Assembly (NCBI GenBank): GCA_900316625.1
Contig: ONDO01000010.1
Span: 1 to 53,073 of the forward strand
Length of the DNA: 53,073 nucleotides
From: an uncultured Lachnospiraceae bacterium
Lineage (GTDB): Bacteria; Bacillota; Clostridia; Lachnospirales; Lachnospiraceae
Reading direction: 5' to 3'
Within the stretch, counting starts at the first letter, position 1, and every line of letters starts with the position of its first letter. Made by a program: the position numbers and the translations under genes. Positions 30,287 to 39,769 of the stretch are shown here, in pieces. Below the pieces are notes generated by a model, which ran no database searches, was not told the DNA's origin, and saw nothing but the letters and a program-made list of their open reading frames with translations.

Positions 30287-31609
30287 ATGGCAAAGATCAG
30301 ACCATTTCGGGCGATTCGCCCGGCGGAGGGCTATGCAGACAGGATTGCGGCCCTCCCTTATGATGTTTACAACACAGAAGAAGCAAGAGCAGCAGTAAAG
30401 GGCTGTCCGGATTCCTTCCTTCGCATCGATCGTGCAGAAGTGAACTTCGAACGTGGAACAGATCCCTATTCTGATGAGGTCTACAAGAAGGCACATGACC
30501 TGCTCTGGAAGATGGTGGATGATGGCAAGTTCGTTCGTGAAGAAGCAGATGCTTACTATCTCTATGAACTGACCATGGATGGTCGTGTGCAGACCGGTAT
30601 TGTCTCTCTGGCATCCATTGATGATTATCTGAATGGTGTGATCAAGAAGCACGAGAACACTCTTGAAGCCAAGGAAGAAGATCGTATTCGCCATGTGGAT
30701 ACCGTGAATGCCCAGACGGGCCCCATCTTCCTCGCATATCGTGCCAACAGCGTTCTTCGCCATATCGTTTCGAAAACGAAGACCGAAGAGGGAAGTCTGC
30801 TCTATGACTTCAAGTCTTTGGATGGCATAAGACACAGAGTCTTTAAGATCTCTTCCAAGGAAGATCTCCTGACCATCGAGAAGACCTTCTCTGAGGTAAA
30901 TGAGATCTATATCGCTGATGGTCATCATCGCGCAGCATCTGCAGTGAAGGTTGGCCTCAAGAGAAGAGAAGCACATCCCGGCTATACCGGTGAGGAAGAG
31001 TTCAATTACTTTTTATCTGTTCTCTTCCCGGATGAAGAACTGAAGATCTTAGATTATAACCGTGTTGTGAAGGACCTGAATGGGCTCGATTACGATGAGT
31101 TCCTTGCCAGCCTCATGTTCAACTGTAAGGTAGATCCCATTCTTGAACTGGGTGGCTTTGCCCAGAGAGATGCCTCCGATCCAAGAGAGGCGCAGGCCTT
31201 TAAGCATCACCAGTTCCTGGAATCCACCGTTCGTCCTACGAAGAAGGGACAGTTCTCTGTCTATGTGAATGAGCGCTGGTATCTATGCGAATTCCTTCCA
31301 GAGTGCAATTCGACGGATCCCGTGGAAGGACTCGATGTACAGAAATTACAGAAGTATGTCTTAGAGCCGGTTCTTGGGATCTCTGATCCCAAACGTGACC
31401 CGAGAATCGACTTTATCGGTGGTATCCGTGGTCTCGAAGCTGTCGAAGATCGCTGTGAAGTAGACTGCGAGGCAGGTTTTGCCATGTATCCGACTTCCAT
31501 TGATGAACTTTTCGCTGTGGCAGATGCAGGACGTCTGATGCCTCCCAAGTCCACCTGGTTTGAACCCAAACTTCGCAGTGGACTCTTCATCCACGAACTG
31601 GATTATTAA
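30287..31609 (+). CDS. DUF1015 family protein
   Basis: 440 residues, normal for the family. The opening KIRPFRAIRPAEGYADRIAALPYDV and the internal YIADGHHRAASA and EEEFNYFLSVLFPDEEL motifs are hallmarks of DUF1015. The start at 30287 follows AAGAAAGAGG; an upstream frame from 30200 overlaps the HD-GYP gene and is not used. Family members are cytoplasmic, and in many anaerobes the gene lies beside serA/serC; here those are about 22 kb away. Biochemical function not established. Confidence 0.9.
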   Translation: MAKIRPFRAIRPAEGYADRIAALPYDVYNTEEARAAVKGCPDSFLRIDRAEVNFERGTDPYSDEVYKKAHDLLWKMVDDGKFVREEADAYYLYELTMDGRVQTGIVSLASIDDYLNGVIKKHENTLEAKEEDRIRHVDTVNAQTGPIFLAYRANSVLRHIVSKTKTEEGSLLYDFKSLDGIRHRVFKISSKEDLLTIEKTFSEVNEIYIADGHHRAASAVKVGLKRREAHPGYTGEEEFNYFLSVLFPDEELKILDYNRVVKDLNGLDYDEFLASLMFNCKVDPILELGGFAQRDASDPREAQAFKHHQFLESTVRPTKKGQFSVYVNERWYLCEFLPECNSTDPVEGLDVQKLQKYVLEPVLGISDPKRDPRIDFIGGIRGLEAVEDRCEVDCEAGFAMYPTSIDELFAVADAGRLMPPKSTWFEPKLRSGLFIHELDY

Positions 31610-31637
31610 GAAATGAGAGGTTATTGAACAATTCATT

Positions 31638-32585
31638 ATGGTAAGTTCTATGACATTCCTGACAGCAGATGTGCCGGCAACGATTGAGAACATGAAGGAT
31701 ATATCCTCCACGGAAGATCTGAAGGATATTGCAGAGACTGCAACAACGGACATTAAGACCGGAGCTTTTCAGAAGTGGATCGAAGGGATGATGCCCTCCG
31801 CTCTGTCCTTCTTCTGGTCTGTAGTGATCGCGCTGATCGCGTGGTTTATCGGCGTCAGGATTATCCATCTTGTACGTGGAATCGTCCGTAGAAGTTTTAT
31901 TCGTCATGAGGTGGAAGAGGGCGTTCGTACTTTCGTAGACAGTCTTCTTCGCATTGTGCTCTACCTTTCCCTGATCATCGTTATTCTCAACATCTTTGGA
32001 TTCGAGACGACTTCCGTATCGGCAGCGGTTGCATCCTTAGGCGTGACCATCGGTCTTGCGATGCAGGGTTCCCTGTCCAACTTCGCAGGTGGTGTGCTGA
32101 TTCTGGTTCTGCATCCCTTCCGTGTCGGTGATTACATCGTGGAAGACAGTCATGGGAATGAGGGTACTGTTCAGTCAATCAGTATCTTCTATACGAAGCT
32201 GGTTACCCTGGATAACAGGGTTGTTGTTATTCCCAATGGTACACTTGCGAATTCTTCCCTTACGAATGTAACGGAATGCGATTTCCGCATGATCGACCTT
32301 ACGGTTGGTATCGCTTACAGCGCTGACCTTCGAAAGGCCAAGGAGATTCTCTCGAAGCTTGTGGAAGAGGAAGAAGGAAGAATTGCAGATAAGCCGTCTT
32401 CTGTCTTCGTAAGAGAACTGAACTCTTCTTCTGTAGATCTGGGATACCGTTTCTATGTCAGGATGAGTGATTACTGGAAGATTCGCTGGGACATGAATGA
32501 GAAGATCAAGCTGGCATTTGATGAAGCCGGGATCGAGATTCCCTTCCCTCAGCTTACCATTCACAATGGAGATTCTGCAGAGTAG
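31638..32585 (+). CDS. MscS-family mechanosensitive channel
   Basis: 315 residues. An acidic N-terminal segment, then three membrane helices (about 55-80, 92-118, 122-150) with the pore-lining helix in VSAAVASLGVTIGLAMQGSLSNFAGGVLIL, and the beta domain VGDYIVEDSHGNEGTVQSISIFYTKL with RVVVIPNGTLANSSLTN, followed by an alpha/beta C-terminal domain. Releases osmolytes on hypo-osmotic shock. The ribosome-binding site (GAGAGG) is rather far from the first ATG; a second ATG at 31650 is possible. Confidence 0.92.
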   Translation: MVSSMTFLTADVPATIENMKDISSTEDLKDIAETATTDIKTGAFQKWIEGMMPSALSFFWSVVIALIAWFIGVRIIHLVRGIVRRSFIRHEVEEGVRTFVDSLLRIVLYLSLIIVILNIFGFETTSVSAAVASLGVTIGLAMQGSLSNFAGGVLILVLHPFRVGDYIVEDSHGNEGTVQSISIFYTKLVTLDNRVVVIPNGTLANSSLTNVTECDFRMIDLTVGIAYSADLRKAKEILSKLVEEEEGRIADKPSSVFVRELNSSSVDLGYRFYVRMSDYWKIRWDMNEKIKLAFDEAGIEIPFPQLTIHNGDSAE

Positions 32586-32652
32586 GACTTCGCGTAAGAA
32601 GCTTCCCATGCACGCGATTTTATAGAATACGAATTAAGGAGTATATGTTTAC

Positions 32653-35600
32653 ATGAGAATTCCTGAGAGCTATGAACTGATCCGTAGAGAGGACCTGACC
32701 GGAATCCATTCCACAGGTTATCTCGTACGTCATAAGAAGACCGGCGCCCGTCTCGCCCTCATTGAGAATGGGGATGATAATAAGGTCTTCTATATCGGAT
32801 TTCGTACACCACCCACCGATTCTACCGGTGTGGCACATATCATTGAACATACAGTGCTTTGCGGTTCAGAGAAGTATCCGCTTAAGGATCCCTTTGTCGA
32901 ATTGGTGAAGGGCTCTCTCAATACCTTCCTCAATGCGATGACCTATCCGGATAAGACGGTCTATCCTGTGGCAAGTACCAATGATAAGGACTTCCACAAC
33001 CTGATGGATGTCTATATGGACGCGGTACTTCATCCCAATATCTATGATATTCCGGAGATCTTCCTGCAGGAAGGCTGGCATTATGAGATGGAGAAGGAAG
33101 ATGGAGAACTTACCCTGAATGGTGTCGTCTATAACGAGATGAAGGGGGCTTTCTCCAATCCGGATGATGTGCTCTCCAGACAGGTCCTGAATTCCCTCTT
33201 CCCGGATACGACGTATGGGTTTGAATCCGGTGGTGATCCCAAGGTAATACCGGAACTTACCAGAGAGGCTTATCTGGACTTCCACAGAAGATACTATCAT
33301 CCTTCGAATTCCTACATCTATCTCTATGGAGACATGGATTTCGAGGAGAGACTCGATTATCTCGATAAGGAATACCTGTCCAAATATGATGCCTTAGAGG
33401 TGGATTCTGCCATCCGCCGTCAGGAAGCTTTCAAGGAACCTGCGATCATTCATGCCAGGTATTCGGTATCGGAAGACATGGATCCCAAGGGTGAGTCTTA
33501 TCTCTCTCTTAATTTTGCAGTGGGCGATACTCTGGATGAAGAATTGGTTGCCGCTTTTGATGTATTAGATTATGCCCTGATCTCCAAACCGGGCGCGCCT
33601 CTTCAGAGAGCCCTTTTGCAGAAGGGAATCTGCAAGGATGTCTTCGGCGGTAATGACAGCGGAACCCTGCAACCTGTATTTTCCATTACGGCCAAGGGAA
33701 CGGATCTTGATAAGAAGGATGAATTCCTTTCAACGGTTCGTGGAGTATTAGAAGAGCAGGTGAAGAATGGCATTGATACCAAGGCGATTGATGCATCTCT
33801 TAACAGCTCTGAATTCCGTTTCCGTGAAGCAGACTTTGGTGGCTATCCCAAGGGGCTGATCTATGGCCTGGACCTTCTGGATACCTGGCTCTATGACGAT
33901 GATAAGCCCTTTGACACCCTCTATACCATTGATGTATTAAACAAACTTCGCAAGAAGAATGGTACAGGCTGGTTCGAAGAGCTGGTAGAGAGATATCTGA
34001 TCCACAACACGCATTCTTCTCTTGTTATGGTAGAAGCCGTCCCCGGTCTTACTGTGCAGGAAGACGAAGAACTGAAGAAGAGCCTTGCAGAGAAGAAGGC
34101 CGGCTTCAGTGCTGAAGAGAAGAGAGAGATCGTGAAGCGTACAGAAGAACTCAAGGAATTCCAGTCGAAACCCACACCGGAAGAAGACTTAGCGAAGATT
34201 CCTCTTCTCTCCAGAGAAGATCTGAAGAGAGAGATTCGCCCCCTGACAGGCAAGCTGAAGCAGGTGCATGGGGTAGAGGTACTTCACAGTGATGTGGAGA
34301 CCAATGGAATCATCTATCTGAATGAGGTCTTCCGTAATGTGCGTCTGTCGGTGCATGATCTGCCCAAGCTCGGATTCATGCTTCGAGTTCTGGGACTGGT
34401 AGATACCGAGCGCTATAACTATGAGGAACTCTCTGACGAGATCAATTCCCGTCTGGGTGGACTTACCATCGTGGCACAGCCCATGACCAATCAGGATGGT
34501 AAGGTGGAACTGACGGTACAGGCCAGAGCCAAGATGCTCCCTGGTAAGGAGAAGGATGCGGTTGATCTCTTCAACCAGATTCTCTTCCATTCCAACTTCT
34601 CTGATGCACAGCGTGTGAAGGAAATCTTACTGCAGGAGATTAGTGGACAGCAGGCTTCCTTCCAGTCTTCCGGTCATATGACAGCTGCAACCCGTGCCAT
34701 GTCTTACTTTTCGGACCGTGCAGCCATGAGTGATGCCCTCTTCGGTATTACCTATTATGAATATCTGAAGGCATTCGAGGCCGACTTCGATGCGATGCTT
34801 ATGGATTTCCATAAGAAGAGCCTCGAGATGCTCCTCCTGATCTTCCGTCCGGAGAATCTCTTTGTCTCTGTAACAGGAAGAGATGCTGCCTTCCTTGAGA
34901 CGGCCGAGGAGATTCCTGTTATTATGGCCTGCCTGGCTGCCGGAGATCAGAAGCTTGCCCAGGATTCCCTGGATCTTCTGGACATCAAGGATCCTGCCGA
35001 AGAGAATCCCATCGAGCTCTTACAGAAGCTTCATACCCTTGCTGCTCCTCAGGAAGGACCTTCCAAGGATCTCTATCGTGGTAAGCAGATGAATGAAGGT
35101 TTGAAGACACCGGCTCAGATTCAGTATGTCTGCCGCGCAGGTGATCTCAATATGGTAGGGCAGAAGTACACTGGCGCCATGCGCATTCTAAAGGTTATTC
35201 TCGGTTATGATTACTTCTGGGTGAATATCCGTGTCAAGGGCGGTGCTTATGGCTGCATGTCCCAGTTCAAGGATGATGGAGAGATGTACTTTGTCACCTA
35301 TCGTGATCCTAATCTCGAAGCCTCCCTTGATGTCTTCTCGAAGACTCCGGAATATCTGGAAAGCTTCAATCCGGATGAGAGAACCATGACCAAATATATC
35401 ATTGGAACCGTTAGCACATTAGATACTCCGCTTACTCCTTCCCTTGCAGGCTTAAGGGATCTGACCGCTTTCATGAGAGGCAGGAGTGAGGCTGAGTTAC
35501 AGGCACGTCGTAATGAAGTCCTCGATGCGACGGCAGCGGACATTCGGGCCCTGGCAGACACCATTCGTCAGGTATTGAAGGAAGGTTACATCACTGTAAT

Positions 35601-35664
35601 CGGTAATGAAGGCAAGATCGAAGAAGCGAAAGATCTCTTCTCTGAAGTAAGAAACCTTCTTTAA
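32653..35664 (+). CDS. M16C-family zinc metallopeptidase (presequence-protease type)
   Basis: 1003 residues, two inverzincin halves joined by a helical linker (about 480-540). The zinc motif is HIIEH (62-66), followed by the third ligand region NGVVYNEMKGAF. SEKYPLKDPFVELVKGSLNTFLNAMTYP is the M16C signature. No signal peptide, so the enzyme should be cytoplasmic and degrade unstructured peptides. The start follows AAGGAG at 32636-32641; a three-codon frame beginning at 32645 ends on a TGA that overlaps the start codon, which may be fortuitous. The second half lacks the zinc motif, as is normal. Confidence 0.94.
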   Translation: MRIPESYELIRREDLTGIHSTGYLVRHKKTGARLALIENGDDNKVFYIGFRTPPTDSTGVAHIIEHTVLCGSEKYPLKDPFVELVKGSLNTFLNAMTYPDKTVYPVASTNDKDFHNLMDVYMDAVLHPNIYDIPEIFLQEGWHYEMEKEDGELTLNGVVYNEMKGAFSNPDDVLSRQVLNSLFPDTTYGFESGGDPKVIPELTREAYLDFHRRYYHPSNSYIYLYGDMDFEERLDYLDKEYLSKYDALEVDSAIRRQEAFKEPAIIHARYSVSEDMDPKGESYLSLNFAVGDTLDEELVAAFDVLDYALISKPGAPLQRALLQKGICKDVFGGNDSGTLQPVFSITAKGTDLDKKDEFLSTVRGVLEEQVKNGIDTKAIDASLNSSEFRFREADFGGYPKGLIYGLDLLDTWLYDDDKPFDTLYTIDVLNKLRKKNGTGWFEELVERYLIHNTHSSLVMVEAVPGLTVQEDEELKKSLAEKKAGFSAEEKREIVKRTEELKEFQSKPTPEEDLAKIPLLSREDLKREIRPLTGKLKQVHGVEVLHSDVETNGIIYLNEVFRNVRLSVHDLPKLGFMLRVLGLVDTERYNYEELSDEINSRLGGLTIVAQPMTNQDGKVELTVQARAKMLPGKEKDAVDLFNQILFHSNFSDAQRVKEILLQEISGQQASFQSSGHMTAATRAMSYFSDRAAMSDALFGITYYEYLKAFEADFDAMLMDFHKKSLEMLLLIFRPENLFVSVTGRDAAFLETAEEIPVIMACLAAGDQKLAQDSLDLLDIKDPAEENPIELLQKLHTLAAPQEGPSKDLYRGKQMNEGLKTPAQIQYVCRAGDLNMVGQKYTGAMRILKVILGYDYFWVNIRVKGGAYGCMSQFKDDGEMYFVTYRDPNLEASLDVFSKTPEYLESFNPDERTMTKYIIGTVSTLDTPLTPSLAGLRDLTAFMRGRSEAELQARRNEVLDATAADIRALADTIRQVLKEGYITVIGNEGKIEEAKDLFSEVRNLL

Positions 35665-35689
35665 TCAATCCTCTAGGAAAAGGAGATCC

Positions 35690-36613
35690 ATGGATCAGTT
35701 ATCAAACAGTAACTTCAAATCCGGCTATGTCACCATGATCGGCCGCCCCAATGTAGGTAAGTCAACCCTCATGAACAAGCTGATCGGACAGAAGATCGCC
35801 ATCACATCCAATAAGCCACAGACGACCAGGAATCGCATCAAGACGGTCTATACGGATGAGGAAAGGGGACAGATTGTTTTCCTTGATACACCAGGTATTC
35901 ATAAGGCAAAGAACCGTCTGGGTGAATATATGATGGATATCGTTCGTCGTACCTTAGGGGATGTCGATCTTGTCCTCTGGCTGGTAGAACCCAAGCCTAA
36001 TGTAGGGGCAGAGGAGAGGAAGATTGCAGAGACCCTTTCCCATATTGATCAGCCGGTGATCTTAGTGATCAACAAGGCAGATACCGTCAGTCGCGATGCC
36101 CTTCTTCCGGTCATCATGGCATGGAAGGATGCAGGAGATTTCGCAGAGATCGTACCCGTCTCTGCATGGAAGGGTACGGGTTGTGATGATCTTGTGGATA
36201 CCATCTTCAAGTATCTTCCCTACGGCCCCATGTTCTATGATGAAGATACCGTTACAGATGAGACAGAGCGAGAGATCGCAGCAGAAGTGATCCGTGAGAA
36301 ATCTCTCTATGTTCTTCAGGATGAGATTCCGCATGGTATTGCAGTAACCATTGAGAAGATGCATGAAAGACCCGGCAAGAAGCTGGTGGACATCGAAGCT
36401 ACAATCTACTGTGAACGAGAGTCCCATAAGGGAATCATCATCGGTAAACAGGGGAGTATGCTGAAGAGAATCGGAAGCGATTCCCGTTATGAACTCGAGA
36501 AGATGCTCGATATGAAGGTGAATCTCAAGCTCTGGGTCAAGGTTCAGAAGGGCTGGAGAGATCAGGAATCTTCACTGAAGAAATTCGGATACCGAAAGAC
36601 GGAAGATGAATAA
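35690..36613 (+). CDS. era: GTPase Era
   Basis: 307 residues. GTPase domain: G1 GRPNVGKST, G2 within NKPQTTRNRI, G3 DTPGIH, G4 NKAD. C-terminal KH domain with GIIIGKQGSMLKRIG, which binds the 3' end of 16S rRNA during 30S maturation. RBS AAAAGGAG. The stop overlaps the recO start by 8 bases, a conserved arrangement in Firmicutes. Confidence 0.97.
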   Translation: MDQLSNSNFKSGYVTMIGRPNVGKSTLMNKLIGQKIAITSNKPQTTRNRIKTVYTDEERGQIVFLDTPGIHKAKNRLGEYMMDIVRRTLGDVDLVLWLVEPKPNVGAEERKIAETLSHIDQPVILVINKADTVSRDALLPVIMAWKDAGDFAEIVPVSAWKGTGCDDLVDTIFKYLPYGPMFYDEDTVTDETEREIAAEVIREKSLYVLQDEIPHGIAVTIEKMHERPGKKLVDIEATIYCERESHKGIIIGKQGSMLKRIGSDSRYELEKMLDMKVNLKLWVKVQKGWRDQESSLKKFGYRKTEDE

Positions 36614-37349
36614 TAATCTCTTATTACATGGATGTGTGATCTCGTCCATGGCGATGGGTGAAAATGATAGAAGAATCCTTCTTTTGACCCGGGAGAGGGG
36701 GCTGATCTCAGCCTTCGCCCGTGGAGCAAGGAGACAAAGCAATGCGCTTGGGGCAGCAACGAATCCCTTTACCTTCGGTGCTTTTGAAGCCTTTGAAGGC
36801 AGGAATTCCGTAACGGTCGTGCGCGCTGAGGTTCAGGAATATTTCCGCAGTCTGATGACGGATCTCGATAATGTCTACTATGCTTCTTATTTCTTAGAAG
36901 TGTGTGAATACTATGGAGAACCCGGAGTAGACGAGACAGATCGACTGAATCTGCTCTATGTTACCTTGAGGGCTCTGGAGAAGGGAGTGATACCGAGACA
37001 GCTGATCCGCAGAATCTTCGAACTTAGAACTCTCTATATTAATGGTGAGTACCCGGATGTCTTCTCCTGTACGGAGTGTGGCTCCAGAGAGAATCTAACC
37101 ATGTTCTCTCTACGGAATCGCGGTATGATCTGCAAGGAATGCCAGTCGAAAGAAGATGGCGGTCTGTTTCCGGTGTCAGAGTCTCTGCTCTATGCTCTGC
37201 AGTTGATTCTGAGCGCTCCCCTGGAGAAGTTGTATTCCTTCACATTAGGGAAAGAATCCATGGAAGAATTCGAGCGCCTCATGAGAGCCTATCAGCGTAG
37301 ATACGGTGAACATAAGTATAAGTCACTGGACTTCCTTACGAATTCTTGA
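36606..37349 (+). CDS. recO: DNA repair protein RecO
   Basis: 247 residues. N-terminal OB fold (GCVISSMAMGENDRRILLLT...GLISAFARGARR), central helical domain and a C-terminal zinc site with CTEC (about 154-157) and CKEC. It helps RecR load RecA on SSB-coated single-stranded DNA. Starts inside the end of era (translational coupling). The promoter of the next gene overlaps its stop codon. Confidence 0.95.
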   Translation: MNNNLLLHGCVISSMAMGENDRRILLLTRERGLISAFARGARRQSNALGAATNPFTFGAFEAFEGRNSVTVVRAEVQEYFRSLMTDLDNVYYASYFLEVCEYYGEPGVDETDRLNLLYVTLRALEKGVIPRQLIRRIFELRTLYINGEYPDVFSCTECGSRENLTMFSLRNRGMICKECQSKEDGGLFPVSESLLYALQLILSAPLEKLYSFTLGKESMEEFERLMRAYQRRYGEHKYKSLDFLTNS

Positions 37350-37374
37350 ACTGCCTTCTGCTTCAGTGTATAAT
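37346..37374 (+). promoter_or_regulatory. Promoter overlapping the recO stop codon
   Basis: TTGAAC (37346-37351), a 17-base spacer and TATAAT (37369-37374). The -35 box contains the recO stop codon. It would drive the 243-residue protein and possibly glyQS. Confidence 0.75.
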
Positions 37375-37418
37375 GTCCGATAGTTTGTAAGAAGCCCTAT
37401 CGTTTAGAAAGATCGTTA

Positions 37419-38150
37419 ATGAGTACAGATAAGAAAAGAAAAAAGAGAACGGCAACACCGGCTCTGAATCATCGACAGAAGAAGAGACTTCAGGAGCTGA
37501 AGAGAAGAAGGAATCGCGTTCTTGTTCTTCTGCTTGTCGTGATCCTTATCCTTGTCATCGCAGGATACCTTCTGGTAAGTAAGTTAGGTTCTATAATGCG
37601 CCCTAAGGCAGATCAGACGACCTTAAGCGTTGATTCGAAGGGTAAGATCCGCCTGGAAGAAGTCATCGATCTGTCCGAAACGGATGGAAATAAGGGCGAC
37701 CTGAAGGACTTCGTGAAGTCCGCTATAGACAAGTACAATGCCAAGTCGAAGAAGGATGTACGCCTTCTCCGTTTCGGCAATGTAGACGGCAAGGCATATG
37801 TGGAAACAGAATATCCGGATGATGAAACCTATCAGAAGTTCACCGGTTACCAGATCTTCAGTGGAAGCATTAAGGAAGCCAGGAAAGAGGGATATACCTT
37901 CTCAGACGCCCTTCTGAACGTGAAGGACGGTATTGCAAAAGACGGCGATTACGCTGATAATGCCAGCGTACAGGCAGAGGATGATCTGAAGGTACTTATC
38001 CTTCGTGAAAATATACGTGTTAAGGTTGATGGAGAGATTGTCTATGTCTCCAGCGCCAGCACCCGGTTAGAGAGTGAGAATATCGTGAAGATCAGCCCTG
38101 CTGATGGAAATGTTGATGCATCAGAACTGGTATATATCATCTATAAGTAA
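37419..38150 (+). CDS. Unknown single-pass membrane protein between recO and glyQS
   Basis: 243 residues. A strongly basic N-terminus (DKKRKKRTATPALNHRQKKRL) leads into one hydrophobic helix at about 33-53 (VLVLLLVVILILVIAGYLLV), then an extracytoplasmic domain of about 190 residues, mainly charged with predicted beta strands. No motif I recognise. The N-in topology and position suggest a conserved envelope protein; I believe a protein of this kind often occupies this site in Lachnospiraceae but cannot verify it here. Confidence 0.7.
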   Translation: MSTDKKRKKRTATPALNHRQKKRLQELKRRRNRVLVLLLVVILILVIAGYLLVSKLGSIMRPKADQTTLSVDSKGKIRLEEVIDLSETDGNKGDLKDFVKSAIDKYNAKSKKDVRLLRFGNVDGKAYVETEYPDDETYQKFTGYQIFSGSIKEARKEGYTFSDALLNVKDGIAKDGDYADNASVQAEDDLKVLILRENIRVKVDGEIVYVSSASTRLESENIVKISPADGNVDASELVYIIYK

Positions 38151-38182
38151 TTTTTACATGAGTTAGGAGAGAGGATACTACA

Positions 38183-39580
38183 ATGGAAAAGACGATGGAG
38201 AAAATCGTTGCTGTAGCAAAGTCCCGTGGATTCGTATTCCCGGGTTCTGAAATCTATGGCGGACTGGCCAATACCTGGGATTACGGCCCCCTTGGCGTCG
38301 AACTGAAGAACAATGTCAAGAAGGCATGGTGGCAGAAGTTTGTACAGGAAAGCCCTTACAATGTAGGTGTTGATTGTGCAATCCTCATGAATACCCAGAC
38401 CTGGGTTGCTTCCGGACATATCGGTGGTTTCTCTGATCCTCTGATGGATTGTAAGGAATGCCATGAGCGTTTCAGAGCAGATCAGCTGATCGAGAACTTC
38501 GCTAAGGAGAAGGGCATTGAGCTCGAGTCTTCCGTAGACGGCTGGTCTAATGAAGAGATGCAGAACTGGATCAACGATCACAATGTACCCTGCCCTAGCT
38601 GTGGAGCGCATAACTTCACTGATATCCGTCAGTTCAACCTCATGTTCAAGACCTTCCAGGGTGTTACCGAGGACGCTAAGAACACGGTTTACCTTCGTCC
38701 TGAGACCGCTCAGGGTATCTTCGTTAACTTCAAGAATGTACAGCGTACCTCCCGTAAGAAGGTTCCCTTCGGAATCGGTCAGATAGGTAAGTCCTTCCGT
38801 AACGAGATTACCCCTGGTAACTTCACCTTCCGTACCAGAGAGTTCGAGCAGATGGAACTCGAGTTCTTCTGCAAGCCTGGTACCGACCTTGAGTGGTTCG
38901 GGTACTGGAGAGGTTTCTGCCGTGACTGGCTGCTCTCCCTCGGCATACCGGAAGACCATATCCGTCTTCGTGACCATGATCCCGCTGAACTTGCATTCTA
39001 TTCCAAGGGTACTACCGATATCGAGTACACCTTCCCCTTTGGCTGGGGTGAACTCTGGGGTATCGCAGATCGTACGGACTACGATCTCGGCCGTCATGCA
39101 GAAGTTTCCGGACAGGATCTTACTTACTTCGATGACGAGACCAATGAGAAGTATCTTCCTTACGTAATCGAGCCTTCACTGGGTGCTGACCGTGTCGTTC
39201 TGGCTTTCCTCTGCGAAGCCTATGACGAAGAGAACATCGGAACCGAGGAGAAGCCTGACATCCGTACCGTTATGCACTTCCATCCCGCACTGGCACCCAT
39301 TAAGATTGCGGTTCTGCCTCTTTCCAAGAAGCTAAGTGAACCTGCAAGCGAGATCTACCAGCAGCTTGCCAAGAAGTACGCATGTGACTTCGATGATCGT
39401 GGCAATATCGGTAAGCGTTATCGTCGTGAAGACGAGATCGGTACTCCTTTCTGCGTAACCTATGACTTCGATTCTGAAGAAGACCATATGGTAACCGTAC
39501 GTGACCGTGATACCATGGATCAGGTACGTATTCCCATCGCAGAACTGGATGCATATTTCGCTGATAAGTTCACATTCTAA
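38183..39580 (+). CDS. glyQS: Glycyl-tRNA synthetase, alpha2 type
   Basis: 465 residues, the class II single-chain form. The opening [20 protein letters not shown] and [20 protein letters not shown] are diagnostic; zinc-type cysteines lie at CKECHERF and CPSCGAHNF; class II motif 2 is at [23 protein letters not shown]-type sequence and motif 3 at [12 protein letters not shown]. Charges tRNA-Gly. RBS GGAGAGAGGA. I see no T-box ahead of it. A terminator follows. Confidence 0.96.
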   Translation: MEKTMEKIVAVAKSRGFVFPGSEIYGGLANTWDYGPLGVELKNNVKKAWWQKFVQESPYNVGVDCAILMNTQTWVASGHIGGFSDPLMDCKECHERFRADQLIENFAKEKGIELESSVDGWSNEEMQNWINDHNVPCPSCGAHNFTDIRQFNLMFKTFQGVTEDAKNTVYLRPETAQGIFVNFKNVQRTSRKKVPFGIGQIGKSFRNEITPGNFTFRTREFEQMELEFFCKPGTDLEWFGYWRGFCRDWLLSLGIPEDHIRLRDHDPAELAFYSKGTTDIEYTFPFGWGELWGIADRTDYDLGRHAEVSGQDLTYFDDETNEKYLPYVIEPSLGADRVVLAFLCEAYDEENIGTEEKPDIRTVMHFHPALAPIKIAVLPLSKKLSEPASEIYQQLAKKYACDFDDRGNIGKRYRREDEIGTPFCVTYDFDSEEDHMVTVRDRDTMDQVRIPIAELDAYFADKFTF

Positions 39581-39627
39581 TGGCAGAATCCGTCTTTTCT
39601 TCGGAAATATAAGGCAGACTTAAGAGG

Positions 39628-39655
39628 GGCGTCTCCGTGATGGAGGCGCCTTTTT
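39628..39655 (+). terminator. Terminator after glyQS
   Basis: GGCGTCTCC (39628-39636) pairs with GGAGGCGCC (39642-39650) with one G-T pair, followed by five T. Confidence 0.88.
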
Positions 39656-39769
39656 AGAAGAAAGAAGGCAAATAGGAATAAGATATGAATCTGGAAGAAA
39701 AGTAAGGAAGCAGCATGTAGTGCGTATTCACCTTAGATTTGGGAATGCTCCCAATAGAAATGAGTTTGT

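Noticed and set aside
37350-38182. T-box leader ahead of glyQS
   Set aside because: I found no T-box consensus or specifier-stem arrangement; the interval is filled by a coding gene and a short gap.
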